DNA of 64,000 nucleotides from positions 10,143,290-10,207,289 of the forward strand of contig CM039502.1 in the NCBI GenBank assembly GCA_022432975.1, given 5' to 3'. This DNA is from Begonia masoniana (lineage: Eukaryota; Streptophyta; Magnoliopsida; Cucurbitales; Begoniaceae). Made by a program: the position numbers and the translations under genes. A model generated the notes under the pieces. It ran no database searches. It was not told the origin of the DNA and worked only from the letters and a program-made list of their open reading frames with translations. Position 1 is the first letter of the stretch. Each line of letters begins with the position of its first letter. Shown in pieces: positions 1-11,466 of the stretch.

Positions 1-267
1 GCCTGGACCTGGACCGTGAAGAACCGAGAGAGTCTGTTCGGTCCTGATTCGAACCATGTATTGTTTTATTATTTATTATTTATTTTTTTAATTCAAAAAA
101 ATTGAAAATAAATTGGGAAAAAATGAAATGGTTTATACGAAAAATCAACAATAACTTAAAAAACAATACATACTACCCATTACTTGTTAAATAACAAAAT
201 ATATATATATATATAAATAACAAATATTGTACCATGGATCGAACCTCTCGGTTCTTTGGGGGGTTTT
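1..267. other. Flank of the copia insertion, no gene seen
   Basis: AT-rich noncoding DNA. Positions 1-60 are rich in GGACC/GGTCC motifs that resemble, in rough inverted orientation, the GGTCC-rich stretch at about 5530-5600 on the other side of the copia element. The copia element may therefore have landed inside an older repeat, but the similarity is weak. The last five bases (263-267, GTTTT) are the left target-site duplication of the copia element. Confidence 0.4.
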
Positions 268-857
268 TGTGGAGTCCCTCCATTATGATGAGGGACCCAC
301 TAAATTAAATGTAAAGTTTGAAAAAGAGGAAAGAAGGAAAATTTTCCTTCTTTCCTTCGGCGCCTGCCTTATTTTTAGGAGAGGTGTCTCTTTCTCATGT
401 TTGTCCTTTGTGACAAATTTTCCTATAAATAGGGAAGCCTTCTGAAGAGAAAATGCATCTGAAGAAGAAGAAAAGCTTCAGTGAAGAGGGAGAGAGAAAA
501 GAGTGAAGATTTTTGGAGGGAGAGAAAAGAAAGGTGTGAGAGAAAAATAGGTGTGGTGCTTTTGTGCACAGTAAGAATTCTGAGAGTGGTAATTTCTCTT
601 AGTGAATATTTTCTAGGATATTCGATATCTAGAAAAATATTGTAAATCCTATTTTTCATAGTGAGATCTTTCTGGACTCGGTCCCCGTGGTTTTTTTCCC
701 GATTTGGGTTTCCACGTAAAATTCTCGGTGTTCATTTTTCTCTTACTTCTTGGCCGTTATAATTTTACGGCAGTGAGAAAATATTCATGGTATTTTTCGG
801 ATCGCATCTGCTATCGTTTCTCGTACCCGCCAGATTTCGTTATTATTTTTTCCAACA
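268..857 (+). repeat. 5' LTR of the copia element
   Basis: Starts with TGTGGAGTCC and ends with CCAACA, 590 bp. It contains a TATA box at 424-431. The sequence is repeated with few differences at 4865-5452. Confidence 0.96.
424..431 (+). promoter_or_regulatory. TATA box of the copia 5' LTR
   Basis: TATAAATA about 155 bp into the LTR. The 3' LTR carries the same motif at 5021-5028. Transcription of the element would be expected to start some 30 bp downstream. Confidence 0.7.
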
Positions 858-859
858 AG

Positions 860-871
860 TGGTATCAGAGC
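860..871 (+). other. Primer binding site, tRNA-iMet
   Basis: TGGTATCAGAGC lies two bases after the 5' LTR end. It is the standard plant copia primer binding site, complementary to the 3' end of initiator tRNA-Met, where minus-strand DNA synthesis starts. Confidence 0.95.
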
Positions 872-956
872 CTAGGTAATTTCTTTAAATTTAGTATGCT
901 CTGTGGTTGCGGTTTTTAAACTGATCTTCCACATCAGAAAATTTTTAGAAGTTATT

Positions 957-3900
957 ATGGCGAGAAAGATTGAAATCGAAAAATTCAACGGAAATAATTT
1001 CTCTGTGGAAATTAAAAATGAAAGCGCTATTGCGGAGAGATGGTTGTGCTATGGCCATCGACGACAGGCCTACGAACGTTGAAGACGAGAAATGGAGTAA
1101 AGCTGATCAGGATGCAATGGCCATTTTGCATCTCACTCTAGCAGATGGAATTTTGTCAAGTATCTCAGAAATGGTAACGGCAAAACAGATCTGGGATACA
1201 CTGACAAAATTGTACGAGAAGAAGTCATGGTATAATAAAATTTTCTTGAAAAGCAAATTATATACCCTTCGGATGTCAGAATCTACAACAGTGACAGACC
1301 ACGTCAATACTCTGAATACATTATTTTCTCAACTTACAGCAATGGAGCACAAAATTGACGAAAATGAAAGAGTTGAACTTTTACTTCAAAGTTTGTCAGA
1401 TTCATACGATCACCTCATCGTAAATCTACTCAATGGTAGTACCAAAACTACATTGATGTTCAATGATATTGCAGCTGCCGTTCTTGACGAAGAAAGTAGG
1501 CGGAAAAACAAGGAGCAATCCTCTGTGGAGGCATTATCAGTAACGAGAGGGAGATCAATGGAACGTGGGGCCTCTGGAGCCAGCACGTCAGGAAGATCTA
1601 AATCGAGAAGTAAAAGGGGCGTCAAGTGCTATCACTGTGGCAAGACGGGCCACATAAAAAAAGATTGCTGGAAACTGAAGAAAGAACAAGGCACGGGAGG
1701 TGCTAAAGAAGAAATGAAGAGTACGACTGGAGCTGTCTCTGAGGGTGAAGATGTGATTGTATGCGAAGATGCTGTCAACCTTACGATGAATGAATCATGT
1801 TGGGTATGTGACTCTGGAGCATCTTACCATATTACTTCAAAAATGGAGTATTTTTCATCTTACACCGGCGGTGATTTTGGCATTGTCAAAATGGGGAACA
1901 GTCAGGTTTCCAAAATAATTGGAAAATGCGACATTTGTATCCAAATCAACACAGGATGTGAGTTGGTGCTTAAAGATGTCAGACATGTTCCAGATATTAG
2001 ACTGAATTTAATATCAGTCGGTGCTCTTGATGATGCTGGTTACAAGAGCAAGTTTGCTGGCGGAAAATGGGAGCTCAGCAAAGGTTCGCTCATCATAGTG
2101 AAAGGGATCAAAGAGTCTAGCTTGTATGTGACGCAAGTGACTGTGAAGGAAGCATCAGTAAATGCTGCACAAGATGACTCATCCATTGAGTTATGGCACA
2201 AACGGCTTGGTCACATGAGCAAAAAGGGACTTCAATTGCTTGGCAAAAGAGGTTGTTTGTCACATATGAGAAATGAACCTCTGTCAAGTTGTGTTCATTG
2301 TTTGGCGGGAAAACAACACAGAGTTTCCTTTCAGAAGAATTCTGCAGCAAGGAAACCAGAAGTGTTAGAAGTTGTCTACTCAGACGTCTGCGGTCCCATG
2401 TCTACGAAAACGTTAGGAGGTGCCCAATACATGGTCACATTTATTGATAATCACTCAAGGAAGGTTTGGGCTTATGCACTCAAGACCAAAGATGAGGTGT
2501 TTAACGTTTTCAAACAGTTTCATGCTTCCACAGAGCGAGAAACTGGAAAGAAGTTAAAATGCATTCACACTGACAATGGTGGTGAATATATGGGATCATT
2601 CGACGAATACTGCAAATTGCACGGGATCAAACACGAAAGATCTGTTCTAAAAACTCCTCAACAAAATGGCGTTGCGGAAAGAATGAACCGAACTATCGTG
2701 GAGAAGATAAGGTGCATGCTGTCACATTCAAAGCTTCCCAAAACATTCTGGGGAGAAGCAATGAATACTGCAGTAAATATCATCAACTTGTCTCCATCAA
2801 AACCTCTGAGTGGAGAAGTGCCAAACCGACTATGGACAGGAAAAGACGTCTCTTATAAACATCTAAAGGTGTTTGGATGCAGAGCATTTGTCCATATTCC
2901 TAAAGATGAGAGGTCCAAGCTAGACAGCAAAGCTAAGGAATGCATATTCCTCGGATACGGAAGTGATGCATTCAGATATAGGCTTTGGGATCCGGTTGAC
3001 AAAAAGATTGTCAGAAGCCGAGATGTTGTCTTCTTTGAAGATCAGACCATTGAAGACAAAAAGAAAGATATGGAGATCACTGAAGAGCATCCAGTAAAAG
3101 TTGGTCTGGAGAAATCAACTTTTGACGGAGGAGATGCTGGAGATTCTAGTGATCAAGCAGCTGATGATGTTGGCCATGGAGAAACAGAGACTTCTCCTAA
3201 ATCAGTTGCAAAACCAGAATTAAGGAGGTCAACAAGAGATCGTCGACCATCGAGGAAATACTATGTGAACGAGTATGTGATGATAACTGACGGCGATGAA
3301 CCTGAGTGCTATAAGGAAGCTATGGAGCATCAACAAAAGAAGAACTGGTTGGATGCGATGCAAGATGAGATGAGATCATTGCATGAGAACAATACTTATG
3401 AGTTGGTTCAGCTTCCAAAAGGGAGAAAGGCACTCAAGAACAAATGGGTATACAGACTCAAAGATGAAAATTCACAACCAAAGTATAAGGCACGACTGGT
3501 CGTAAAAGGCTTTGGACAGAAGAAGGGAGTTGACTTTGAGGAAATTTTTTCACTGGTAGTGAAAATGTCATCCATACGAGTGGTACTTGGATTAGCCTCA
3601 AGTCTTGATTTGGAGATCGAGCAACTCGATGTGAAGACTGCCTTCTTGCATGGTGAATTAGAAGAAAAAATTTACATGGAACAACCAGAATGGTTCGTTG
3701 TCAAGGGAAAGGAACATCTGGTATGTAAATTGAAGAAGAGTTTGTATGGATTGAAGCAAGCCCCAAGACAATGGTACAAGAAATTCGATTTCTTTATGGG
3801 AAATCAAGGCTACAAGAAAACTTCTTCAGACCATTGTGTGTTCGTGAAAAAGTTCGCAGATGGTGCATTTATAATCCTCCTACTTTATGTCGATGACATA

Positions 3901-4905
3901 TTGATTATGGGCCCAGATAGAGAAAAGATTGTTAAGTTGAAAAATGAACTTAACAAGTCTTTTGCCATGAAAGACTTAGGACCGGCGAAACAGATGTTTG
4001 GGATGAGAATCACTCGTGATAGGAAGAATGGAAAATTATGGCTATCACAGGAGAAGTATATCCAGAAAGTTCTCAACCGATTCAATATGGATAAAGCGAA
4101 GCCGGTCAGTACTCCACTTGCTAAACATTTCAAACTTACTTCCGAGCAAAGTCCTTCCACTGAAGAAAGAAAAGCAGAAATGCAGAGAATTCCATATGCC
4201 TCAGCAGTTGGCAGCTTGATGGTTTGTACGAGACCTGATATTTCACATTCTGTTGGAGTAGTCAGCCAATTTCTTACAAATCCGGGCAGAGAGCATTGGA
4301 ATGCAGTGAAGTAGATTTTTAGGTATCTTAAAGGTACTTCTGAATTCAGTTTGTGTTTTGGAAGTAAGAAGTCTTTGTTGGTAGGCTATACTGATGCAGA
4401 CATGGCTGAAGACATTGATTCCAGAAAATCAACATCAAGGTACTTGGTTATATTTGGAGGGGGAGCTGTGTCATGGCAGTCTAAGAGGCAAGGATCAGTT
4501 GCATTGTCTACAACAGAAGCTGAGTTTATGGCAGCTACAGAAGCCTGTAAAGAAATTTTGTGGATGCAAAAATTTCTGACAGAATTGGGTCATAAACAAG
4601 ATAAGTATATCTTGTATTGCGACAGTCAAAGTGCTATTCATCTAAGCAAGAACCCGAGCTTTCATTCGAAGTCAAAGCACATAGATATCAAGTATCATTG
4701 GATACGAGATGTGTTAGAGAGCAAGCAAGTGTATCTTGAGAAGATTCACACGGATGACAACGGCTCAGACATGATGACAAAGACTCTGCAAAGGAATAAG
4801 CACGAATTCTGTAAAGGCTCAGCAGGATTGGAGATACATCATCATAAGTCGGGAGGGGGAGATTTGTGGAGTCCCTCCATTATGATGAGGGACCCACTAA
4901 ATTAA
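957..4905 (+). pseudogene. copia gag-pol polyprotein, broken by a frameshift and a stop
   Basis: Encodes the structural and replicative polyprotein of the copia element. In order: gag with a CCHC zinc knuckle (CYHCGKTGHIKKDC, near 1627-1670), an aspartic protease with DSGAS (near 1810), a pre-integrase HHCC finger (LGHM ... CVHCLAGK), the integrase core (HTDNGGEY near 2565), RT with YVDDIL (near 3886-3903) and RNase H with DSQSAIHLSKN (near 4620). The natural start is probably the ATG at 957 (MARKIEIEKFNG), but that frame is lost near 1000, apparently by a small deletion, and the main frame is continuous only from about 970. A TAG at 4312-4314 stops the frame just before RNase H; the same frame stays open beyond it to 4905. 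Apart from these two lesions the polyprotein looks whole. The last codons run about 40 nt into the 3' LTR. Confidence 0.95.
4851..4864 (+). other. Polypurine tract
   Basis: GGGAGGGGGAGATT lies immediately upstream of the 3' LTR. This is the expected position and composition for the plus-strand DNA primer of an LTR retrotransposon. Confidence 0.85.
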
Positions 4906-5452
4906 ATGTAAAGTTTGAAAAAGAGGAAAGAAGGAAAATTTTCCTTCTTTCCTTCGGCGCCTGCCTTATTTTTAGGAGAGGTGTCTCTTTCTCATGTTTA
5001 TCCTTTGTGACAAACTTCCTTATAAATAGGGAAGCCTTCTGAAGAGAAATGCATCCGAAGCAGAAGAAAAGCTTCAGTGAAGAGGGAGAGAGAAAAGAGT
5101 GAGGATTTTTGGAGGGAGAGAAAAGAAATGTGTGAGAGAAAAATAGGTGTGGTGCTTTTGTGCACAGTGAGAATTCTGAGAGTGGTAATTTCTCTTAGTG
5201 AATATTTTCTAGGATATTCGATATCTAGAAAAATATTGTAAATCCTATTTTTCATAGTGAGATCTTTCTGGACTCTGTCCCCGTGGTTTTTTTCCGATTT
5301 GGGTTTCCACGTAAAATTCTCGGTGTTCATTTTTCTCTTACTTCTTGGCCGTTATAATTTTACGGCAGTGGGAAAATATTCCTGGTATTTTTCGAATCAC
5401 ATCTGCTATCGTTTCTCGTACCTGCCAGATTTCGTTATTATTTTTCCCAACA
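4865..5452 (+). repeat. 3' LTR of the copia element
   Basis: 588 bp, TG...CA, about 97% identical by eye to 268-857. It is followed directly by the right target duplication GTTTT (5453-5457). Confidence 0.96.
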
Positions 5453-5457
5453 GTTTT

Positions 5458-5936
5458 TGCATCTCGGACCATGGATCGGACTATGGACAACAAGTTTTTG
5501 GCGTCTCAATATTGTGTCAAGACCATGCCATGTGCAGAACCGACCCGAACTGGTCAGTCCGGTCCCGTAGGTCCAGACCAATTCTGCCCGGGCCACCCCA
5601 ATGTTATACGTTAACATGACATTAAAATATATATAGAATGTAATAACTTATATTTTCAAAAAAGATTATTTATTTTTGAAGTTATATCACCCAATGGTCC
5701 CAGTCATTTAAGATATACAAAGACTTCTAAACGCAACTCGACCTAAGAAATTGACTACCAGGACGACTCCATATAACGACAACAATGGTATTATTGTAAT
5801 ATAAGAAAATCACGAGGGTAATCCTGAAAGAAGGGGAAGAAGAGCTTCCTTCCTCGCTCTGCTAAAGTGCTAAAAGGCTTTTTTATGCATAAATTTCAAC
5901 ACCTGGCAGACTTTTCTGTTGCAGAAGCATCATCCC
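5458..5936. other. Intergenic; 3' flank of the membrane protein gene
   Basis: Noncoding DNA. A GGTCC/GACC-rich patch at about 5530-5600 continues the repeat that flanks the copia insertion. The rest is AT-rich and probably includes the 3' untranslated region of the minus-strand gene that ends at 5937. I see no other gene. Confidence 0.4.
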
Positions 5937-6854
5937 TCAGCCACTCACCTTCATTGCTGCTGTTCCTTTTTTCGCCGATTTCCCTTCCTCGACATCAATC
6001 TTCTTCTCCAGAAACCGGTTCTTGCAGTCGTAATAGTAGACTGTAAAAACTACCCACATCGTCACATTGGCTATGGAGTTCCAACCCAGATACAGTCCAA
6101 TGTACAGAACTGAAAATAGGTTCTCATTCCATCCCGGAAGTAAGAATGGTAGCCTTGAACCCACCATTAAAATGAAGAAAACAAGCATAAGAGAGAAACC
6201 CTTTTTTCTGTTGCCTCTACTGACATAAGCCGAGACCCCTAATGCAATATACCCACGTTTCTCTTCCAAAATTGAAATTACCATGCCCATCTTCCAAATA
6301 GAGCTCCATTCTATATATTTTACCAGCAGAACAGAAATAAAAGGAAAAAATACAGAGAATGAGATAAAGAAGGCATGTCTTGAAGATAAATAGAAGTTTA
6401 TGGCCAGAGTAAACAGTCCCAATACAGTAAGAGAAGCGAGTAGAAGAGCGTAAAGAGATGTGGAAAGTGGCCCTTTAAACTCTACCTTTCTAATGGGTTC
6501 TAACACCATTTCCTTCAGACTACTTGAATTCTTCTCTCCATATATCGCTGATGCCGAATAGACGATCACGATTGTGTTGAGCAGATCTAGGAGATGAACC
6601 GTTCCGAAGAAAAAAATAATCAATATCCAAAATCTCTGCGGAACGTTAATTTTTCTTTCAGAGAGGGATTCGAATGCACCGATCAAGGTTGAGCGAGAAA
6701 CGATGTCAAACGCAAAGGAAAAGGAAAACAGAGAGAGCGAAGCGAAGAAGGCGACGACGGCAAATTTGGGATTTCGACGGATAACTTTGAGGGCTTCTCC
6801 GATTGTTTGAAAGAACCCTAGCTTTTCCTTGGTCATGATCTGGTTGTTATCCAT
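5937..6854 (-). CDS. Plant multi-pass membrane protein of unknown function
   Basis: Intronless gene for a 305-residue integral membrane protein. I chose the ATG at 6854 (MDNNQIMTKEKLGFFQT); the frame stays open 14 codons upstream but offers only a TTG there. After a short polar start and the family-like stretch KLGFFQTIGEALKVIRRNP there are about six hydrophobic segments, near residues 32-50, 78-96, 134-154, 160-190, 222-240 and 250-280 (approximate). The tail is charged and lysine-rich. The layout resembles a family of uncharacterised plant transmembrane proteins that often lie in tandem clusters; only one copy is present here. No catalytic motif is visible. It is the only intact gene for several kilobases on either side. 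Confidence 0.8.
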   Translation of the reverse strand: MDNNQIMTKEKLGFFQTIGEALKVIRRNPKFAVVAFFASLSLFSFSFAFDIVSRSTLIGAFESLSERKINVPQRFWILIIFFFGTVHLLDLLNTIVIVYSASAIYGEKNSSSLKEMVLEPIRKVEFKGPLSTSLYALLLASLTVLGLFTLAINFYLSSRHAFFISFSVFFPFISVLLVKYIEWSSIWKMGMVISILEEKRGYIALGVSAYVSRGNRKKGFSLMLVFFILMVGSRLPFLLPGWNENLFSVLYIGLYLGWNSIANVTMWVVFTVYYYDCKNRFLEKKIDVEEGKSAKKGTAAMKVSG

Positions 6855-6896
6855 TCCGACAGTGGATTGATTTGTGGCGATGAATGGTTCGAACAA

Positions 6897-9571
6897 TGCT
6901 AGTGTCTACTATATCGAAATCGAAGTCAACGGTGAGGAGCACGTAGTCGCTGAATTAATTGCAAGAAAACAATCGAAGCAGAATCCAAAAAAAATGGCGG
7001 AGAATCCAGGAGAGGAACAGTGAAGAAGCCCATCTCCGAAGAAAGCATGTCGTCAAACCAGGGAAGACGATGAACTAAAGGAGAATAGTCACTAGAGCAG
7101 GGCTTGTTTGGGCCCAAACCCATCTAAGCCCAATTGTATCTTAAGTTTAATGGGCTCAAAAGCCCATTCGCATTCCATGAAAACAATAAATATGGGAAAC
7201 ATAAATTGATATTTTCAAATAACGTAAATTGCATATCACCCCTTAAATTTAAACGTAAAAAAAATAGGTCCTTAATTTTTTTTCTAGACAAATAAATCCC
7301 TGAATTTAGAGGCATAAGCAAATAAGTTCCTATAATTGACGTATCGAGTTTGGTATAGTAGAGAAAATCACATTACACATTGAGTTTTTTAATTTGTTTC
7401 TCTATGTAAATCGTTAAAATCTCTTTCTCGCAAAACCTCATTGTGACAGCCCGTCACGTGAAGGTTAAGAGGGCCTAGTGTGAGAGATCAGTCCATACCA
7501 ATAGTGGATGGACAATCTCACATTAAAGAGAGAGTGTAAAATACATGATTTATAAGTAGAGTTTTCTTCTTTATCTAGTACAACGTATTTTGAGTTATCT
7601 TCAAGAACAAATTAGTCCGACTCAAAACAGACAATATTATACTAGAAACACAAAGACGTCACACTCATTCTTTCTCTTCTTAGAATGGTTCTCTAGTTCT
7701 CTTTTCTCTAAAAATTGTCCAACAGAAAAAACAAGATTGTACTGGAAAAGAAAATGTGACTACATTGACGGTAAGCTTGATGACAGAGACGTAATTGCTA
7801 ACACATCTAAATTGATTAACTTGTTTGTCTAAAATGTCTTCCTAGTTTTAAAAAGTAATAGTTTACTTTTATATTAATAGCTAAAACTTAAAATAAGTAT
7901 TTATCATTCATCATTTTATTCATTGAATATTATATAATAAACTATTAAAATAACACACTAATAATACACCGCTAGAAGATAAAATCCGTCAAATATTCTT
8001 TTATAATATGCATATATGACATAACATAAAGTTCAAATTAATCAATTATTGTCAATATTAAATAATAATTTAGAATATACTTTTATGAATAAGTGGGATT
8101 CTCATTGAAGAAGTTAACTCCAAGAACCCATCACTAATTAAGTCAATTATTTAATAATTAAGAGTCCTTAATTAAAGATATCAACTTGTGACAAGCTAAG
8201 TACACCATTTACTACAATACATTTCAAGCAACTTTTGTATTATATTTCTAATCATTAACAATATCCAAATGGCTTATAATAAATATTTAGTAAAATGGTC
8301 GCTTAGACCATGTATATTTACTTAAGCGATAACATTTGATAATTATGAATAAGATCGTAGCATTACGAAACCACCTCAAACTTTATCACTATCTCGTTTG
8401 ATAAATTCAAAGATATCACATATTACATTATTTTTGTTTTGACAAAAAAAAATACGATAATAATTTTACTATGATGATCTCCCGACTAAAAGTGAACGAT
8501 CTTAGATTTCACAAGTTATCTAGAGTTTGGAATCAATGTCTTAACCACATATAATTTGTTAGATAAAACCTTTTTTTGTTTAATATTTAATTTTATGAAC
8601 GTATGAAATTAGTAGTCACTCCTTATCATGTTACACGTAAAGATATGAGGCAGACGACAAACAAAACAAAAGATAAAATGGATTGAGAAAGGACAGAGTT
8701 AGTGGTGGACGACACGTGGTCACCCACTTCTTCCTTTTCCTTCCTCTACTTCTCTTTTGATAAATTTGGAATTTAGTACACAAAAAAATTCAATAAAATA
8801 TAAAAAAAATAGCCACAAGATTTTTTCTACAACAAAATTACAATTTAAGAGTAAAAAAAAAGGTAGATATTTGGATTTTGTTTTTAAAATTTTAGTCAAA
8901 TAAATCACAATTCTGTCAAGAGATCTTCCTTTTTGGGCAAATTCGAACAACTCTAGCTGGAACGATGTTGGCGACAGGTTAGAGTTTTCCAACTATTTCT
9001 CTTTAAAAATTGATAAAATCACAGAAATTATTTTATCGGGAGTTGTTTTCATCTAAAAAAATCGTTCAACAAATAAGATAACATGACAGAAATGAAGATC
9101 TTTAACGACGAGAACTTCATTCTTAACGTCTTACATTTAAGAAGTTATCTGTCTAAAATAAAAGTCCAAGAACATTATAAGTTTAAAAGTTAATTTGTAA
9201 TTTACCTTTTAAACTAACTATTATACTTGGCCTAATTAAAAATTAGTCATCACGTGTTTTCACTCTATAGCCCTATTATATGTGGTGACAACTTACCGAA
9301 GATATTACGTGACCATTTAATCTTTACTATAAGGTTAGGTGACATTTAAATAATGCAAGGATAATTTTTTGAATGACTTCCATTTGTAATTTATAATAAT
9401 AATAATAAATAATGAAATTCTCGTGATATCTATGACCTTATTTGACTTTATTTAATTATTGAAAATGAATTTCAGTCCTTGGGGTCACACGACAAATCGA
9501 CTTTTATACCTCAATAATTAACGAATAAGAAATTCAAGAAATATATGCTTGCCCCGCATAAAACTATCCTT
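6897..9571. other. AT-rich intergenic stretch
   Basis: Contains the promoter and 5' leader region of the membrane protein gene (to about 7130), then AT-rich DNA with no frame I trust. Positions 7440-7600 carry a moderately GC-rich patch that begins GTGACAGCCCGTCACGTG and looks like the edge of a degenerate repeat, but I cannot name it. Confidence 0.4.

Positions 9572-9640
<69 letters not shown>
9572..9640. repeat. (ATA)n microsatellite
   Basis: About 23 uninterrupted copies of the trinucleotide ATA/TAA. Likely polymorphic in length. Confidence 0.97.
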
Positions 9641-9641
<1 letters not shown>

Positions 9642-11300
9642 TGAATAGTCGAAAATATCATCCATGTATTGGTCATTATAATTTAAAATTAGTTTTAATT
9701 TTTTTAATAATATTTGTAATTATCAATTTTAATTGCTAGATAAACCAATGATATTCAATTTGACGTGACCTAAAACAAAACGTTATTTATAACTATTTAA
9801 ATTATGAAATAATGAGTTCTATCCTTCTAAAAGTAAATCTCAAACAGGCGTAGAGTGGAACAGGGAGACATGGAATCAATGAATAGCCAGGCATGACTGA
9901 GTTGAGGGTAAAAAGATGGAAACTTTAGTCCATATCTGCATCCATGTATATGTATGATACTAATAATATTGAAAAGGATGGAAGAGTGAAAAGAATCTTT
10001 GGAGGTCTGTGGAAAACTTTTGAAGTAAGCCCAGAAAAAGGAAACAAATGAGTCGCTGGATGAATGTAGACCAGTTAAAGGCGATGGAAGCAAGCGAAAA
10101 TGATGACTGCTTAGTGGGCAGAGGCGACACCATTGACGAGCTAGTCAGAAATGCGCTTCTTTTAGGCGCTTGGGTTTGTAATGGTTGAAGATAAATGATG
10201 GAGGGTCGTCCACCTGAGTGTAAGATTTTGCTTCCGTTTCTCTGTTTCTTGTTTGTTGGTTATGCATATTATAGCGTGATTTTAATGGGTTTGCTCGGAA
10301 AATGACGAGTCAAGTCATCTCTCTCTCTTCTTCTCCGATGAAATTTTCATCTTGGCCTTGTCTTTTGCAGAGCAGTCAGCCGGAAGGAGAAAGCAGCACC
10401 AGCAGCAGCCAAGTGGAGAAGATGAATCGTCACGACTATGTAATGTTTCAGAATTATAACAGCCGGCGCTAAGTTGTTAGTATAGAGAGAGAAATCTCTC
10501 TCTCTCTCTCTCTCCTTTTTCTTCTTTTTCTCTGTCATGATTTCCTTTCGTGATCAACAATTGCAGAGGTCTCCGAGGTTAAAACCAACAGAAGAAAATA
10601 AAACTCCATGGTAGATCCATGTAAAGTTGATATAGAGGGTTAACGGAAAAGAAGGGCCCACAGATTGGAGAGGGCGCAATAATAAGCGGGAGAAAAGCCA
10701 AAAGGAAGCACCGAAACAAGCCATTGCTTTGTCTGCAAACCACTGGATGGTCCGCGCCGGTGTGCGTGGTGGCTCCATCCTACCACAGGCTCTTGCTGAC
10801 TAGTATACTCAAGGATACCATATCATGACTTACTTGATTATGTCCCGATACGAAAGCCATAGTTTAAAGTAATTATTCAGGACAAATTTTAATGACGTTA
10901 TAATGACTCTCCCTCAGAGTTTCTATTATTTCTTTGACATACATTTCCTCAATATTGCACGCGAGCAACGACCAATAAGCAGTAAAAGCGCCAACACCAT
11001 ATAGACCTCACGGAGGTTTTTATTTTTAACCACCATATCCACACGTCGCTCATAGCCTCTATCTCTCTATACTCATACACTGTCATCCGATAACGACTTT
11101 TGGAGTTTTTTTTTTTTGTCTTTTTTTGGGATCTGCCATTAACACCCTTGCGACTGCAACAGAGTCACGCAGAGAACTGGGATCTAGAGGTTAGCAAAAT
11201 GGGGGGACTAGCTAGTAACATCTCGTCATCATAGAAAGAGAAAATAAAAAAACAAAACGATCAATACATATCTTACACATGCGTACCTCAATTAACATCA
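9641..11300. other. Intergenic region with possible unrecognised exons
   Basis: No gene is confidently identified. Short plus-strand frames look coding-like. One near 10048-10185 reads MSRWMNVDQLKAMEASEN and ends at a stop after ALLLGAWVCNG. Another follows a good acceptor (TTTTGCAG) near 10370 and is rich in S, Q and E. A third near 11157-11235 ends NISSS. They cannot be joined into one model by eye, and the assembly gap at 11301 truncates whatever lies here. Confidence 0.25.
10495..10514. repeat. (TC)n microsatellite
   Basis: TCTC repeat of about 20 bp, preceded by a GAGAGAGA run, so the pair can form a short hairpin. Confidence 0.85.
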
Positions 11301-11400
11301 NNNNNNNNNNNNNNNNNNNNNNNNNNNNNNNNNNNNNNNNNNNNNNNNNNNNNNNNNNNNNNNNNNNNNNNNNNNNNNNNNNNNNNNNNNNNNNNNNNNN
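11301..11400. other. Assembly gap of 100 N
   Basis: Exactly 100 N, the conventional placeholder for a gap of unknown size. It cuts the copia remnant to its right, so most of that element's pol and its 3' LTR are unseen. Confidence 0.99.
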
Positions 11401-11466
11401 GAATTTGAAAATATGACATCACAATTAGTTGATTTTGTCAATTGTGAAACAGATAATAAATTGAAT

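Larger units (their letters stand above)
268..5452 (+). mobile_element. Ty1/copia LTR retrotransposon, Tnt1/Tork-like, nearly complete
   Basis: The 5185-bp element is bounded by TG...CA LTRs of 590 and 588 bp and by a perfect 5-bp target-site duplication, GTTTT at 263-267 and 5453-5457. It has a primer binding site complementary to initiator tRNA-Met just inside the 5' LTR and a purine-rich tract just before the 3' LTR. The internal region encodes gag, protease, integrase, RT and RNase H in copia order. By eye the two LTRs differ at about 18 positions (about 97% identity), which points to a fairly recent insertion. A frameshift near the gag start and one in-frame stop late in pol make this copy non-autonomous as it stands. 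Confidence 0.97.

Noticed and set aside
5937..6896. Start of the membrane protein at 6896
   Set aside because: The codon there is TTG; the first ATG in frame is at 6854 and fits the family start better.
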